A stretch of DNA of 64,000 bases from JAJDYQ01 sp963662865 (GTDB taxonomy: Bacteria > Pseudomonadota > Gammaproteobacteria > JAJDYQ01): positions 1,364,001 through 1,428,000 of the forward strand of contig OY759969.1 of NCBI GenBank assembly GCA_963662865.1. The letters are read 5' to 3'. Made by a program: the position numbers and the translations under genes. How positions within the stretch are numbered: position 1 is the first letter of the stretch; each line of letters starts with the position of its first letter. Below are positions 25,545-35,761 of this stretch, piece after piece. The notes under the pieces are model-generated. The model had not been told where the DNA came from. It made no database searches and saw only the letters and a list, made by a program, of their open reading frames with translations.

Positions 25545-26570
25545 TTACCCGCCCTGCCGATAGGCCTGTAAAATCATACGTTCCATCAGATAACATAGAC
25601 AATCCTGCTTGATGGCCGTGGCGTCACATGTAAGCATGGATGGCATAACGGATTTTCTGGTGCGGATATATTTTCCCACAATCTCGAAATAATCAGAAGA
25701 TATTTCCTGACCGGATTCGTCCCAGGCTTCGAGATAATGGCGTTCATGACCACACACCTCGGCCAGGATCGTGCCTTTTGGGTGCTCAATAAAATTTAAT
25801 CTGTCGAGATTATCAATCAACCGGATATTGTTTTTCCCTTCACCAAAACCAATATTCAGATGGTCAGGCACCTTCACTATCGCCACCGTATGATAAAGAT
25901 TCATAACATTTTCAGGCACAAAGGCATCAGTCATTTTATCCAGTGCCAGCACGGCCTCAATAAAATCACGCGCATGACTCACGCCAAATTCCTGACCGGG
26001 TCTGCCACATTCAACCGTGACTGACGGACAGAGTTGGGCGAATGCCAGCGACTGAACACCGATCGGTCTGATAAAGTAAACGATTGTCCGGGAAAAGATT
26101 CTTGCCAAATTAAAGAAACGGTTATCAAGACGATTGACACAGGCATAATGGGGATTACAGCCCGTATTATTATGCACATCTATACTGGCAAAGACGTTTC
26201 TCTCGCGCATAATCTCCCAAACCTGTCGCATAAGCCGATGCTCATCGGTCCCCGTACTATCGCCCCCCGGCCAGATACGATTGTAATCAATCTGATGCTG
26301 CAGGCGTCTCACGCGATATTTCGCCGCCTCAATATTTGATATAAATAATGACAGGCTCCGCGGCAACACCTTGCTTTTATAGTCGCGCAGCAGTTTGCGA
26401 ACCGCTAACCAGCCTGTATCTTCATTACCATGTTGCAGAACACAAACAAATAAAGGCCATTCACGTTTTCCGTTCAAATGTATCAGTGTCGGCCCTTGCA
26501 GAATTCCAGATAGCTCGTGTGACTCACACTCAAGAATACCTTCCGGCAAGTCATGCAATTCATTTAACAT
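25545..26570 (-). CDS. succinylglutamate desuccinylase/aspartoacylase-family zinc hydrolase
   Basis: A member of the M14-like AstE/AspA family of zinc amidohydrolases. The zinc ligands are visible as LQHGNEDTGW (His and Glu) and SIDVHNNTG (His), and the general-base glutamate in VECGRPGQ. I place the start at 26570 (MLNELHDLPEG) because a GGAG lies 9 bases before it; an ATG five codons upstream overlaps the preceding gene more. It follows a GCS2-type ligase with a short overlap or none, implying one operon and perhaps a shared gamma-glutamyl or N-acyl amino acid substrate. The actual substrate is unknown. Confidence 0.85.
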   Translation of the reverse strand: MLNELHDLPEGILECESHELSGILQGPTLIHLNGKREWPLFVCVLQHGNEDTGWLAVRKLLRDYKSKVLPRSLSLFISNIEAAKYRVRRLQHQIDYNRIWPGGDSTGTDEHRLMRQVWEIMRERNVFASIDVHNNTGCNPHYACVNRLDNRFFNLARIFSRTIVYFIRPIGVQSLAFAQLCPSVTVECGRPGQEFGVSHARDFIEAVLALDKMTDAFVPENVMNLYHTVAIVKVPDHLNIGFGEGKNNIRLIDNLDRLNFIEHPKGTILAEVCGHERHYLEAWDESGQEISSDYFEIVGKYIRTRKSVMPSMLTCDATAIKQDCLCYLMERMILQAYRQGG

Positions 26571-26572
26571 CC

Positions 26573-28006
26573 TCAAATACTCCATTCATGAACAGGCACG
26601 TCTGCACCTTGCCACTTGCGATAGGACTTTAATAACTGAGTCATGTCCTGACCATAATGTTCGACATATTTTCTTTGCCAGACCGATCCGGTCTGCTCGC
26701 TTATGGCACGTTGTTCAATGATTCCCAACCAATACCGGGCTTGCTCTCTGTCGATCCGGAGCTGTTCAAGACCTGACCATGACAGTTCCAACAAATGATC
26801 CAGTATCAAGCGTTTAACACTATAGCTCCCCCCATCAAGCCAGCGGATGTGCGCATCAAGCCCGTACCTGGCCGCCTTGTAAAAATTATCTCTCGACATG
26901 GCAAATTCAAGCTGCATCTCAGGCCGCTGTTCCGTGGTCGCAAGCGACTCAACAAGGCCATAATAAAATGCCATATTGGCTACCATATCCACCAGTGCAG
27001 GCCCTGCCGGAACAACCCGCTGCTCAATACGCAGATGCGGCAAATGATTATCTGAAAAACCGACCAAAGGCCGATTCCAGCGCCATATGGTGCCATTGTG
27101 TAACTGCAAATGACTCATCCTATCGATCGGCTGGTTAAAGTCATGTGGCAACAACATCGGGTAATGTCGTAGATTTTCTTCAAAACACTCCCACAGAGAT
27201 TCACGTACATAATCACTCCCATAGGTAACACGCCTTAATGGCCCATCCGCCGCATGACCATAACCTCTGGCGCAGATTGATTGCTCAAATACCGGAATAC
27301 GAGTCTCGGCCCACAAATCATAACCAAACAAATAAGGGGAATTAGCCGATATGGCGACTAATGGCGCCGAGGTAATCATTGAAGCGTTCAAGTAACGTGC
27401 TGCCCTGTCCTGCGGAACCTGCATGTGAATCTGGAACGATGTCGTGACGGATTCAAGCATCACATCGTAATGATCCAACCGCAAATGATCATGGCCGACG
27501 ATATTAACCTCTATCGGCCGGCCCTTACGTTGCGCCAGCACTTGTTCATTAAGGGCAAAATACCGATTCAATGGTGAAATATAATCCAGTGTTAAATGCT
27601 CATCACGAACAGTGGGCAGAATACCGATCAACACACATCCGGCACCATGGCGCTTAGCGACTTCGGCCAGCCTGGTCCAGCCGCTCCTTAACGAATCATG
27701 GAGACCAGATAAGGCACCGTTCTTTAGTGGCATGGGATTGAAATTCAGCTCAATATTAAATTGAGACAATTCAGGAGAGGCCTGACCCTCGTCCAGATCT
27801 TTTAGACAAGCGGCATTGACAGGAGCAGGCATACCATTTTCATCAACCAGCCAGACCTCAAGCTCACACCCTGCAACCGGCTTGCTGCTATCAAATGCGC
27901 CGCGATCAAACCATTGCCTCAAAAGACGGGATTCATCCTCCAGCATTTTATGATAATGCTGAAAATCGGCTTCGGTAAAAAATGAATGAGGTATTTCCTG
28001 ACCCAT
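26573..28006 (-). CDS. carboxylate-amine ligase of the GCS2 (glutamate-cysteine ligase type 2) family
   Basis: This 477-residue protein belongs to the GCS2/YbdK group of ATP-dependent carboxylate-amine ligases. The N-terminal GCELEVWLVD strand and the FNIELNFNP segment supply the metal- and ATP-binding acidic residues. RIEQRVVPAGP and the C-terminal helices complete the fold. Family members make gamma-glutamyl or related amide bonds; true glutathione synthesis is not implied. It immediately precedes the aspartoacylase-family hydrolase, a pairing that suggests making and trimming of one metabolite. Confidence 0.83.
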   Translation of the reverse strand: MGQEIPHSFFTEADFQHYHKMLEDESRLLRQWFDRGAFDSSKPVAGCELEVWLVDENGMPAPVNAACLKDLDEGQASPELSQFNIELNFNPMPLKNGALSGLHDSLRSGWTRLAEVAKRHGAGCVLIGILPTVRDEHLTLDYISPLNRYFALNEQVLAQRKGRPIEVNIVGHDHLRLDHYDVMLESVTTSFQIHMQVPQDRAARYLNASMITSAPLVAISANSPYLFGYDLWAETRIPVFEQSICARGYGHAADGPLRRVTYGSDYVRESLWECFEENLRHYPMLLPHDFNQPIDRMSHLQLHNGTIWRWNRPLVGFSDNHLPHLRIEQRVVPAGPALVDMVANMAFYYGLVESLATTEQRPEMQLEFAMSRDNFYKAARYGLDAHIRWLDGGSYSVKRLILDHLLELSWSGLEQLRIDREQARYWLGIIEQRAISEQTGSVWQRKYVEHYGQDMTQLLKSYRKWQGADVPVHEWSI

Positions 28007-28313
28007 ATCACGACTCTAACAGCCTGCTAATATGTCAGCGGGGTATAAGTAAGCCAGAGGCAGTAAAAAATTCCAAATACGGCTAAAGCGCTTGATATGC
28101 CCTTGAAAATTCAAGGAACATCGGATTAATCAATAGTCACAACCCGTGCTCACCCGCCAAGGGGAGCTCTACACACCAGTTATCCCCAGTAGTAACTGAC
28201 TTTGAGAAATATCGCGGGTCTCCACAAAGAATGCTTTTCCGACGATATGGCTGCCATCATTCCAGGATGGCTTTGATGGGGTGACAAAATGTCCATCACT
28301 CCAAAACCGAAAG
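28007..28313. other. gap downstream of the CRISPR-side membrane protein gene
   Basis: On the minus strand 28169-28339 is open for 56 codons without a start codon and reads like protein (FSPVRDFRFWSDGHFVTPSK). Removing one C from the CCC at the end of the membrane protein gene would join the two frames. This may be the lost C-terminal piece of that protein. The rest shows no feature; the GCS2 promoter should be in it. Confidence 0.35.
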
Positions 28314-29294
28314 TCACGAACCGGGCTGAACCACTTCCACTACCACGAAACTGGACCAAAATGGCGATACCTGATGATTGGCCGCCACAACCATAACGAC
28401 AAAACTGCGTAACTCATCCCCGATTTTCAGCTTGTGCAACTCACCCTGCCTCTGCCGCAAACTGGACTTTACAACCTCATCGGACCCACACGGACGAATT
28501 TCATAATCAGTATAACTATTCTCGAATCTTTTCACGCGAATCGACAATGGCAAATGCGCATCCAAACACTTGCCCCACTTGCGAGGCTTATCCGGCGACA
28601 ACTCCTCTACCCTATTAACAAGGTAAAGCCGCTTGGGCCCATAGATCGTACCTGGCTCCATATCAATGATCTCCACTTCCGGCTGCAAGTCAATCATGTC
28701 CGGTTGCGAATCGTTATCGCCCAACGAACCCAGAATATTTTCAACGTTTTTTCGCGTAATGTAACCGAGGCCGGTACCGGCACCCATGCCAGATATCAGA
28801 TAGCCACCATCGGCCTTCTGCTCCTTGAGTTCGAGCCGCAAATTCACCTGAGCGGACGGCTTGATCTCGCCAGCCAGCTCGCCGCTGACCGGATCAATAA
28901 GCTTCACCGTGACCGGGGCTGCCGTCTCTTGATCAATCGCAAACCAGCCCTTGGCCGGAACTACGTGTCGGTCAAGGTCAAAACGCGCATTCTCAAGAGC
29001 CTTCTGCCCTCGAATCTCCTCAAGCTGAGGCTCAAGCAACACATTAAACAGATACGCACTGCCAATGAGTACCACTGCGCTGGCACCCATTTTTAATGAA
29101 TTCATTTCAAAACCAGACGCGCCAACACCACCCAGGATGCCATACAGGAGTGACGATACAGCGCAGGCCAGCACAACTGCAACGACCAGCGAAGGCACAC
29201 CATGGGCATAAACACTCAACCATATCCCCGACACAAGACCACCGACAACAATAATTGCGACAAATATAAACGGCCCGACTCTCGATAACGACAT
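28314..29294 (-). CDS. membrane protein of unknown function beside the CRISPR array
   Basis: The 326-residue protein has three hydrophobic segments near the N-terminus (about 8-30, 34-56 and 68-88), then a soluble region of about 230 residues. The latter holds two beta-rich parts, with APVTVKLIDPVSGELAGEIK and RLYLVNRVEELSPDK as typical strands, and acidic patches. I recognise no family. It lies at the leader-distal end of the array, on the same strand as the cas genes. The C-terminus may be truncated: a coding-like frame continues for about 50 codons after the stop in another phase. A defence role is possible only by position. Confidence 0.7.
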   Translation of the reverse strand: MSLSRVGPFIFVAIIVVGGLVSGIWLSVYAHGVPSLVVAVVLACAVSSLLYGILGGVGASGFEMNSLKMGASAVVLIGSAYLFNVLLEPQLEEIRGQKALENARFDLDRHVVPAKGWFAIDQETAAPVTVKLIDPVSGELAGEIKPSAQVNLRLELKEQKADGGYLISGMGAGTGLGYITRKNVENILGSLGDNDSQPDMIDLQPEVEIIDMEPGTIYGPKRLYLVNRVEELSPDKPRKWGKCLDAHLPLSIRVKRFENSYTDYEIRPCGSDEVVKSSLRQRQGELHKLKIGDELRSFVVMVVAANHQVSPFWSSFVVVEVVQPGS

Positions 29295-29405
29295 ATTCCC
29301 TACCCCTGTTCACTGTAATAGCGCTAATTGTAGCTTTAAGCTGATTGTAGCTTTAATGTAATGATCAATGCAAACACGGCCTCGCCAACATCTGTCTAGA
29401 GGCTG

Positions 29406-32400
29406 ATTTCAATCCATATGCCTGGGATGGGCGCGACCAACTCTTCTTCCTCTAATCCAATCTGTGAGGCCGTTTCAATCCACGCGCCCGTGATGGGCGC
29501 GACTTTTGTCGGGTCATAGTCTATGCTCTCCAAGAGGGTTTCAATCCACGCGCCCGTGATGGGCGCGACAGGGCCGCGACGGCGGCCGAATAATCTATAG
29601 CGTGTTTCAATCCACGCGCCCGTGATGGGCGCGACGATATTCATGAAATTGACCTCGTCTAATATAGCCGTTTCAATCCACGCGCCCGTGATGGGCGCGA
29701 CACCTGTCCATGTTCTTGCAGATATTTGGGCGGCAGTTTCAATCCACGCGCCCGTGATGGGCGCGACTTTGCCGCGGATTTGGAATACTTGTATAGAGTC
29801 GGTTTCAATCCACGCGCCCGTGATGGGCGCGACATGGCAAAGACGCCATGAATCGAGGATGATGAAATGTTTCAATCCACGCGCCCGTGATGGGCGCGAC
29901 TCTGTCCATGCGGCAATATCGCCGCATGAAAGGAGTTTCAATCCACGCGCCCGTGATGGGCGCGACTTGACACAATATGTAGAATCCATATATGACCATA
30001 GTTTCAATCCACGCGCCCGTGATGGGCGCGACGTGAAATATCAATCTTATTACCCTTGAAATCTAAGGTTTCAATCCACGCGCCCGTGATGGGCGCGACA
30101 TTTACTACTATCTTGTTGAGTTTGTTGGTTACTGTTTCAATCCACGCGCCCGTGATGGGCGCGACTTCTTTTCTTCGCTTCTCTCTGGTTTCTTCATCAT
30201 GTTTCAATCCACGCGCCCGTGATGGGCGCGACCGAGGCGATGCTCAAGCCAGATTACGATGTCAGCGTTTCAATCCACGCGCCCGTGATGGGCGCGACCC
30301 GAGTATGAGACTGCTACGAACGGAAAACTGGCGTTTCAATCCACGCGCCCGTGATGGGCGCGACAATTCCCATGCCGCATCCAGGTGCCGGTTTGGTTGT
30401 TTCAATCCACGCGCCCGTGATGGGCGCGACCTGTCGGCAAATCCTTGGAGAAGTTGGAAACCATGTTTCAATCCACGCGCCCGTGATGGGCGCGACAATT
30501 TGCTTGTCACTTCCGGGGCTGGTGACCCCGGTTTCAATCCACGCGCCCGTGATGGGCGCGACAATTTGCTTGTCACTTCCGGGGCTGGTGACCCCGGTTT
30601 CAATCCACGCGCCCGTGATGGGCGCGACAAGCATATGCAGCCGATGAGACCATAACAGCCACGTTTCAATCCACGCGCCCGTGATGGGCGCGACGCTTGA
30701 TGATGACGGCACATCAACTAGTGCATTCGTTTCAATCCACGCGCCCGTGATGGGCGCGACCTGGTGTACTGATTGAAGGGGGTAGTAAAATTCCGTTTCA
30801 ATCCACGCGCCCGTGATGGGCGCGACTAAATTCCCCATAAGTGTCTCCTTATTTAATTAAGTTTCAATCCACGCGCCCGTGATGGGCGCGACCGCTCCTG
30901 TACCGCAGCCTCTCCATGCTCTGCATGTTTCAATCCACGCGCCCGTGATGGGCGCGACTAATAATAGGTAGCCAGAAATTCGAAGCAATAAAGTTTCAAT
31001 CCACGCGCCCGTGATGGGCGCGACGCTTTGGGTTGTGCGGGAGTCAAGACCAGATCGCCGTTTCAATCCACGCGCCCGTGATGGGCGCGACCAGTTGTAA
31101 TGACGATGCTCATCCAAAGCTTCATGTTTCAATCCACGCGCCCGTGATGGGCGCGACAGACGCAACGGAACTAGCCGCTACAAGACCAAGGGTTTCAATC
31201 CACGCGCCCGTGATGGGCGCGACGCGCCTATGGAGGGCGGTACTGATGTTTATGCTCGTTTCAATCCACGCGCCCGTGATGGGCGCGACGTCTTGCTCTT
31301 AAGTATTTGATGACTTGTGATGGGTTTCAATCCACGCGCCCGTGATGGGCGCGACTAAACCCCGGGAGCGGGGAGGTATTCCTTTACGAGTTTCAATCCA
31401 CGCGCCCGTGATGGGCGCGACACGCGCTACTAATGGTGGCCAACCTATCGCCGTCAGTTTCAATCCACGCGCCCGTGATGGGCGCGACGTCATTTTGCTG
31501 AGGACTTAGTCATGGGTATTGTTGTTTCAATCCACGCGCCCGTGATGGGCGCGACGCAAATCAGCATGACCATGATTTTGTGTATGTGAAGTTTCAATCC
31601 ACGCGCCCGTGATGGGCGCGACATCTGAAAAAAGCTCATACCTTTCCCAGACTTGAGTTTCAATCCACGCGCCCGTGATGGGCGCGACCGAGAGATTGAC
31701 ATCGTAGTAGCCAGGAGCAAGAGTTTCAATCCACGCGCCCGTGATGGGCGCGACGACAAATCAACATCGCCTAAGCCTGCATTGCGCAGTTTCAATCCAC
31801 GCGCCCGTGATGGGCGCGACATCCGTGCCAGCCTAATACACCAAGCGGCAATGAGTTTCAATCCACGCGCCCGTGATGGGCGCGACATGTAAAAGCATAT
31901 TCAAATATTGAAATTTTCGAGTTTCAATCCACGCGCCCGTGATGGGCGCGACTTTTCGGTTATTTGTTATGAGGACTTTGACTGTCGTTTCAATCCACGC
32001 GCCCGTGATGGGCGCGACCTGGCAGCAATATGGACGATGACTAGATGACAACGTTTCAATCCACGCGCCCGTGATGGGCGCGACTAACATAAGCAGACAC
32101 CATGTATAGAGTTCCTTAGTTTCAATCCACGCGCCCGTGATGGGCGCGACTTAGAAAGCTCGTTGGAGTCAATGAGCGGTTACAGGTTTCAATCCACGCG
32201 CCCGTGATGGGCGCGACGAAGGCACGGGGCTAACTCCAGCCCACGTAAAGGTTTCAATCCACGCGCCCGTGATGGGCGCGACCCAACTCAGCATTGTATT
32301 TGCCCTGAAGCGTCTTGTTTCAATCCACGCGCCCGTGATGGGCGCGACAGGCCCCTGCTTCCAAGACAACGGCAGAGAGAAATGTTTCAATCCACGCGCC

Positions 32401-33606
32401 CGTGATGGGCGCGACGCTCAGGAGCCAACGGCCGGAAGGTCTGGTCATAGTTTCAATCCACGCGCCCGTGATGGGCGCGACGTGGCTACGCCACCAACGG
32501 TGACGCTTCGCGTACTGTTTCAATCCACGCGCCCGTGATGGGCGCGACCGGCCTGGGTTTTGATTGGTCGCGCTTTGACCCAGTTTCAATCCACGCGCCC
32601 GTGATGGGCGCGACCAGCATCCAAATTCTCATCTACTACCGGCTCCGCGTTTCAATCCACGCGCCCGTGATGGGCGCGACGTTGGCCGTAACATCAACAC
32701 GGCTGACTCTCCAGGTTTCAATCCACGCGCCCGTGATGGGCGCGACCAACCTCCCAAAACCCAGCAGAGTTCCATTCCAAGTTTCAATCCACGCGCCCGT
32801 GATGGGCGCGACCGTTTCCATAGAGGCATTTAGCGACAACATATACGTTTCAATCCACGCGCCCGTGATGGGCGCGACACTTGGATTCTATTATATCCAC
32901 GATAAATGTCGGGTTTCAATCCACGCGCCCGTGATGGGCGCGACATACAGTTTTACCCATGTTGCCCGCAATGAATGTGTTTCAATCCACGCGCCCGTGA
33001 TGGGCGCGACTTTGGAGGAAGTGGACTAAGCACCCCAGAAACATGTTTCAATCCACGCGCCCGTGATGGGCGCGACCCAGGAGCTTACAGATATATTCAC
33101 GACTGTAAATGTTTCAATCCACGCGCCCGTGATGGGCGCGACCCGACTTCTATGGTTCGTCCCCCTGTTCTTTCCGGTTTCAATCCACGCGCCCGTGATG
33201 GGCGCGACGCAAAAATACTAGCAGAATCGGGCGCAGTATCCTCGTTTCAATCCACGCGCCCGTGATGGGCGCGACGTAACATCGAATCGATGTCGTCAAT
33301 CCCGTATCCGGTTTCAATCCACGCGCCCGTGATGGGCGCGACCGCATGCAATGCGGCTCTGGCGGCCGCTTTTGATGTTTCAATCCACGCGCCCGTGATG
33401 GGCGCGACGGCGATAGGTTGGCCACCATTAGTAGCGCGTCTTGTTTCAATCCACGCGCCCGTGATGGGCGCGACGTTACTTGGAGGCAACAAAATGAGCG
33501 ATATGTTAGTTTCAATCCACGCGCCCGTGATGGGCGCGACTTTTCTCGGCTTTTTCGATATGCGTAATTGAGTAGTTTCAATCCACGCGCCCGTGATGGG
33601 CGCGAC
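29406..33606 (-). CRISPR. type I-C CRISPR array, 64 repeats and 63 spacers
   Basis: I counted 64 repeats of 32 bases (plus-strand form starts GTTTCAATCCACGCGCCC and ends GATGGGCGCGAC), spaced 65-67 bases apart, with spacers of 33-35. On the minus strand the repeat ends GTGGATTGAAAC, the usual type I-C 3' end, and the GCGCCC/GGGCGC arms form the hairpin cut by Cas5c. The leftmost repeat (29406-29437) is degenerate in its middle, marking the old, leader-distal end. Leader and cas genes are to the right. Spacers at 30497-30530 and 30563-30596 are identical. Spacers at 31422-31456 and 33409-33442 are reverse complements over 31 bases. Confidence 0.99.
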
Positions 33607-33777
33607 TGTTTTACTATAGTGCCTTGATTCTTCAAAGTAAAAAGAATCTACCCCGCTAACCATTGGCTCACGAGTTCATATTTTTCCAGTTTATTAAAGA
33701 GCAAAATTTTTCTTGGATAATCAACAGGCTACTACCCGCTATACCTACCTGCATTGGTGAGTGCTGATGGTTAGCGA
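33607..33777 (-). promoter_or_regulatory. CRISPR leader
   Basis: The 171 AT-rich bases between cas2 and the first repeat, read leftwards, form the leader. A candidate promoter has TTTACT at 33641-33636, a 17-base spacer and TATAGT at 33618-33613, placing the start of transcription at about the first repeat. A 10-bp inverted repeat CGCTAACCAT/ATGGTTAGCG lies at 33654-33663 and 33767-33776. The leader role follows from its place between cas2 and the intact end of the array; the promoter itself is a guess. Confidence 0.7.
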
Positions 33778-34071
33778 TTATAATATGAGAGGGTCTCGAA
33801 TCGCATCAGCAACAGGCTTTGCTCCCAGGTGTTCGATCTTCTGCCGCCCCTTCTTACCCAGGAAATAAAAGCGCAGACTGTCTTCTTCCGGATCGTATAT
33901 TTCTGTTAATTCATTTTTTAGTACCACGAATTGAGCCGGGCTGACTTCGCATTCAAACACCGAATTTTGTACCCGCATTCCGTAATCCTGACATATCTTT
34001 GCAATATTTCGTAAACGCCTGCAACCGCCTTCAGTCACAACGCTCACATCATAGGTAACCAATACCAGCAT
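33778..34071 (-). CDS. cas2: CRISPR adaptation protein Cas2
   Basis: A 97-residue Cas2 with the ferredoxin-fold start MLVLVTYDVSV, where Asp8 is the conserved acidic residue, followed by RLRNIAKICQDYGMRVQNSVFECE as in type I-C Cas2. It bridges two Cas1 dimers in the spacer integration complex. The start lies 2 bases after cas1, and the stop is next to the leader. Complete in length and motif. Confidence 0.97.
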   Translation of the reverse strand: MLVLVTYDVSVVTEGGCRRLRNIAKICQDYGMRVQNSVFECEVSPAQFVVLKNELTEIYDPEEDSLRFYFLGKKGRQKIEHLGAKPVADAIRDPLIL

Positions 34072-34073
34072 TG

Positions 34074-35090
34074 TTACTTTACCGTGTACGGTGGATAAAA
34101 TTCCGTATCGCCACGAATATGTCTGGCCAGCAACATTGCCTGTACATGTGGCAACAATCCGATCGGCACAGATTCATGCAGATAAGGGTGCATGATTTCC
34201 ACTTGTTTTCTTTCCTGCCAGGCTGTCAAAAACTCCTTGCGTGACTCTTCTGTTAATTTAACAGCACCACTGGCTTCATTCACAAAGTCCTTCAACTTAA
34301 ACTGTTGCCGGTTTATCAACGTCAGAACAAAACGATCCGCCCATGACGCCCGAAACTCTTCAAGCAGGTCCAGAGCAAGGCTTGGCCGGCCTGACCGGTC
34401 CTGATGTAAAAAGCCGACATACGGATCAAGCCCTGTGCCTTGCAGTGCTGACGCGGATTCGTTGGTTATCAAGGAATAGGCAAATGATAACAGTGCATTC
34501 ACCGGATCGGTCGGTGGACGGCGTACCCGCCCCCCAAACGCAAACCCCGGACCGCGAAGTAACTCATTAAAAACTCCAAAATAGGCATTAGCGGCATCGC
34601 CTTCCATGCCACGCGCCTCTTCCAGTGACTCGGCCTGCTGTATCCGTCTGAGGCTGGTCGCCAGTTTATCCACGGTGGCCTGTATTTGGGAATTTTCGCC
34701 GTGGTTTCGCAGCTCACGCATCAATACCGAGCGGCTATTGGCGATTTTGGCCGCCAGCACCACACGGGCGACAGACAATGACTTTTCCCTATCGTCTGCC
34801 CAACGGTACTGGGCTCTACGCAGCAACACATTGCCGGTTTGTTTGCCCTGCACCCTTGCCAGAAATTTTCCGTACTCCGCATAAAACGACAATCCGATCC
34901 CCTGTTCCCCACAGTAGCCCATTAAAAACGGAGAAACAGAGATCTGACCAAAGCATAGAATATTTCCGATGGTCAATGCGGGAAACTGTCCCAGCTTCTC
35001 CCCTCCATGCTTGATAACAATCGTCTCCCGTTCCTTGTGCAGATAAGATTCCTGGCGCGTGACATAAAGCGTGTTAAGCAGTTTTTTCAT
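34074..35090 (-). CDS. cas1: CRISPR integrase Cas1 (type I-C)
   Basis: The 338-residue integrase inserts new spacers at the leader end. The I-C form begins MKKLLNTLYVTRQESYLHKE, has an N-terminal beta domain to about residue 90, then the helical catalytic domain with AYFGVFNELLR (metal-binding Glu), the His-bearing YVGFLHQDRSGRPSLALDLLEEFR segment and its Asp and Glu residues. It overlaps cas4 by 4 bases (ATGA) and is 2 bases from cas2, so the three adaptation genes are tightly coupled. Confidence 0.97.
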   Translation of the reverse strand: MKKLLNTLYVTRQESYLHKERETIVIKHGGEKLGQFPALTIGNILCFGQISVSPFLMGYCGEQGIGLSFYAEYGKFLARVQGKQTGNVLLRRAQYRWADDREKSLSVARVVLAAKIANSRSVLMRELRNHGENSQIQATVDKLATSLRRIQQAESLEEARGMEGDAANAYFGVFNELLRGPGFAFGGRVRRPPTDPVNALLSFAYSLITNESASALQGTGLDPYVGFLHQDRSGRPSLALDLLEEFRASWADRFVLTLINRQQFKLKDFVNEASGAVKLTEESRKEFLTAWQERKQVEIMHPYLHESVPIGLLPHVQAMLLARHIRGDTEFYPPYTVK

Positions 35091-35716
35091 GCGCTGAAAA
35101 TCTGGTCGATATATTGCTTTGTCGCATCCTTTCGAAAAAGATCCGGCTCGCAGAGATCATGCAGCGAACAGGCGCGACAACGTTTCCTGTCCTTGATCGG
35201 CGCAGGCGTTATAGCAGACGATTGCAGTTCATGGGCCGCCTCAATCACATGACAAGTCTGCTCACGCAACCTTTTATCGAAAGCCACACTCTCACGACGC
35301 CGTACCTTCCAGTACCATATCGCCCCTTCCGTTACCGTAATGGAACGCATTTCTTCCAGACACAAGGCCTGCGCACAAAGCTGAATGCGATCCCAATCCT
35401 GAACCTTGGGCTTACCCCGTTTATATTCTACCGGGAAATATTGCTCATCCTGCCTGATTTCCAGCAAGTCCATTTTGCCTTTAAGGCGATAGCACCTTGA
35501 CTCAAGCAAAACACTGCGTTCATAGCGGACATCGCCACGCTGTTCCATGGCGCCCGAATCGACCCGATCATGTAATAGCCGACCTTCCGCCGTAAAACGG
35601 TTTTCATCCCAGATCTGTTCCGTATGAATCAAGGCAAACTGCCGTGGGCAATAGGCGTAATGCTGCAAGTCCGAGACCATCAGGTAGTCATCGTTATCCT
35701 GGTTTGCCAAAGTCAT
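35087..35716 (-). CDS. cas4: CRISPR adaptation nuclease Cas4
   Basis: The 209-residue Cas4 trims and orients prespacers by PAM recognition. It has the N-terminal HYAYCPRQFALIH cysteine, the PD-(D/E)xK nuclease core ending in FPVEYKRGKPKVQDWDRIQLCAQ, and the C-terminal cysteines in RCRACSLHDLCEP that complete a [4Fe-4S] cluster. It has its own upstream AT-rich gap of 63 bases with a possible promoter, and overlaps cas1. Confidence 0.96.
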   Translation of the reverse strand: MTLANQDNDDYLMVSDLQHYAYCPRQFALIHTEQIWDENRFTAEGRLLHDRVDSGAMEQRGDVRYERSVLLESRCYRLKGKMDLLEIRQDEQYFPVEYKRGKPKVQDWDRIQLCAQALCLEEMRSITVTEGAIWYWKVRRRESVAFDKRLREQTCHVIEAAHELQSSAITPAPIKDRKRCRACSLHDLCEPDLFRKDATKQYIDQIFSA

Positions 35717-35733
35717 TTGCCAATTAATAAATA

Positions 35734-35761
35734 CATATAATCATTCATATAATAATTGCAA
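35734..35761 (-). promoter_or_regulatory. possible promoter of the adaptation module cas4-cas1-cas2
   Basis: On the minus strand TTGCAA (35761-35756), 16 bases, then TATATG (35739-35734), about 18 bases before the cas4 ATG. It is in the only real gap of the cas operon. Sequence alone; a close -35/-10 pair can arise by chance in such AT-rich DNA. Confidence 0.35.

Noticed and set aside
29406..33606. CRISPR array transcribed rightwards with a leader at its left end
   Set aside because: The degenerate repeat is on the left, cas2 and the AT-rich leader are on the right, and the I-C repeat ends in ATTGAAAC only on the minus strand.
29396..33663. Many long open frames on both strands with repeated APITGAWIET, SRPSRARGLK, NPRARDGRD or SIHAPVMGAT units
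   Set aside because: They are translations of the 32-base CRISPR repeat with variable spacers, not proteins.
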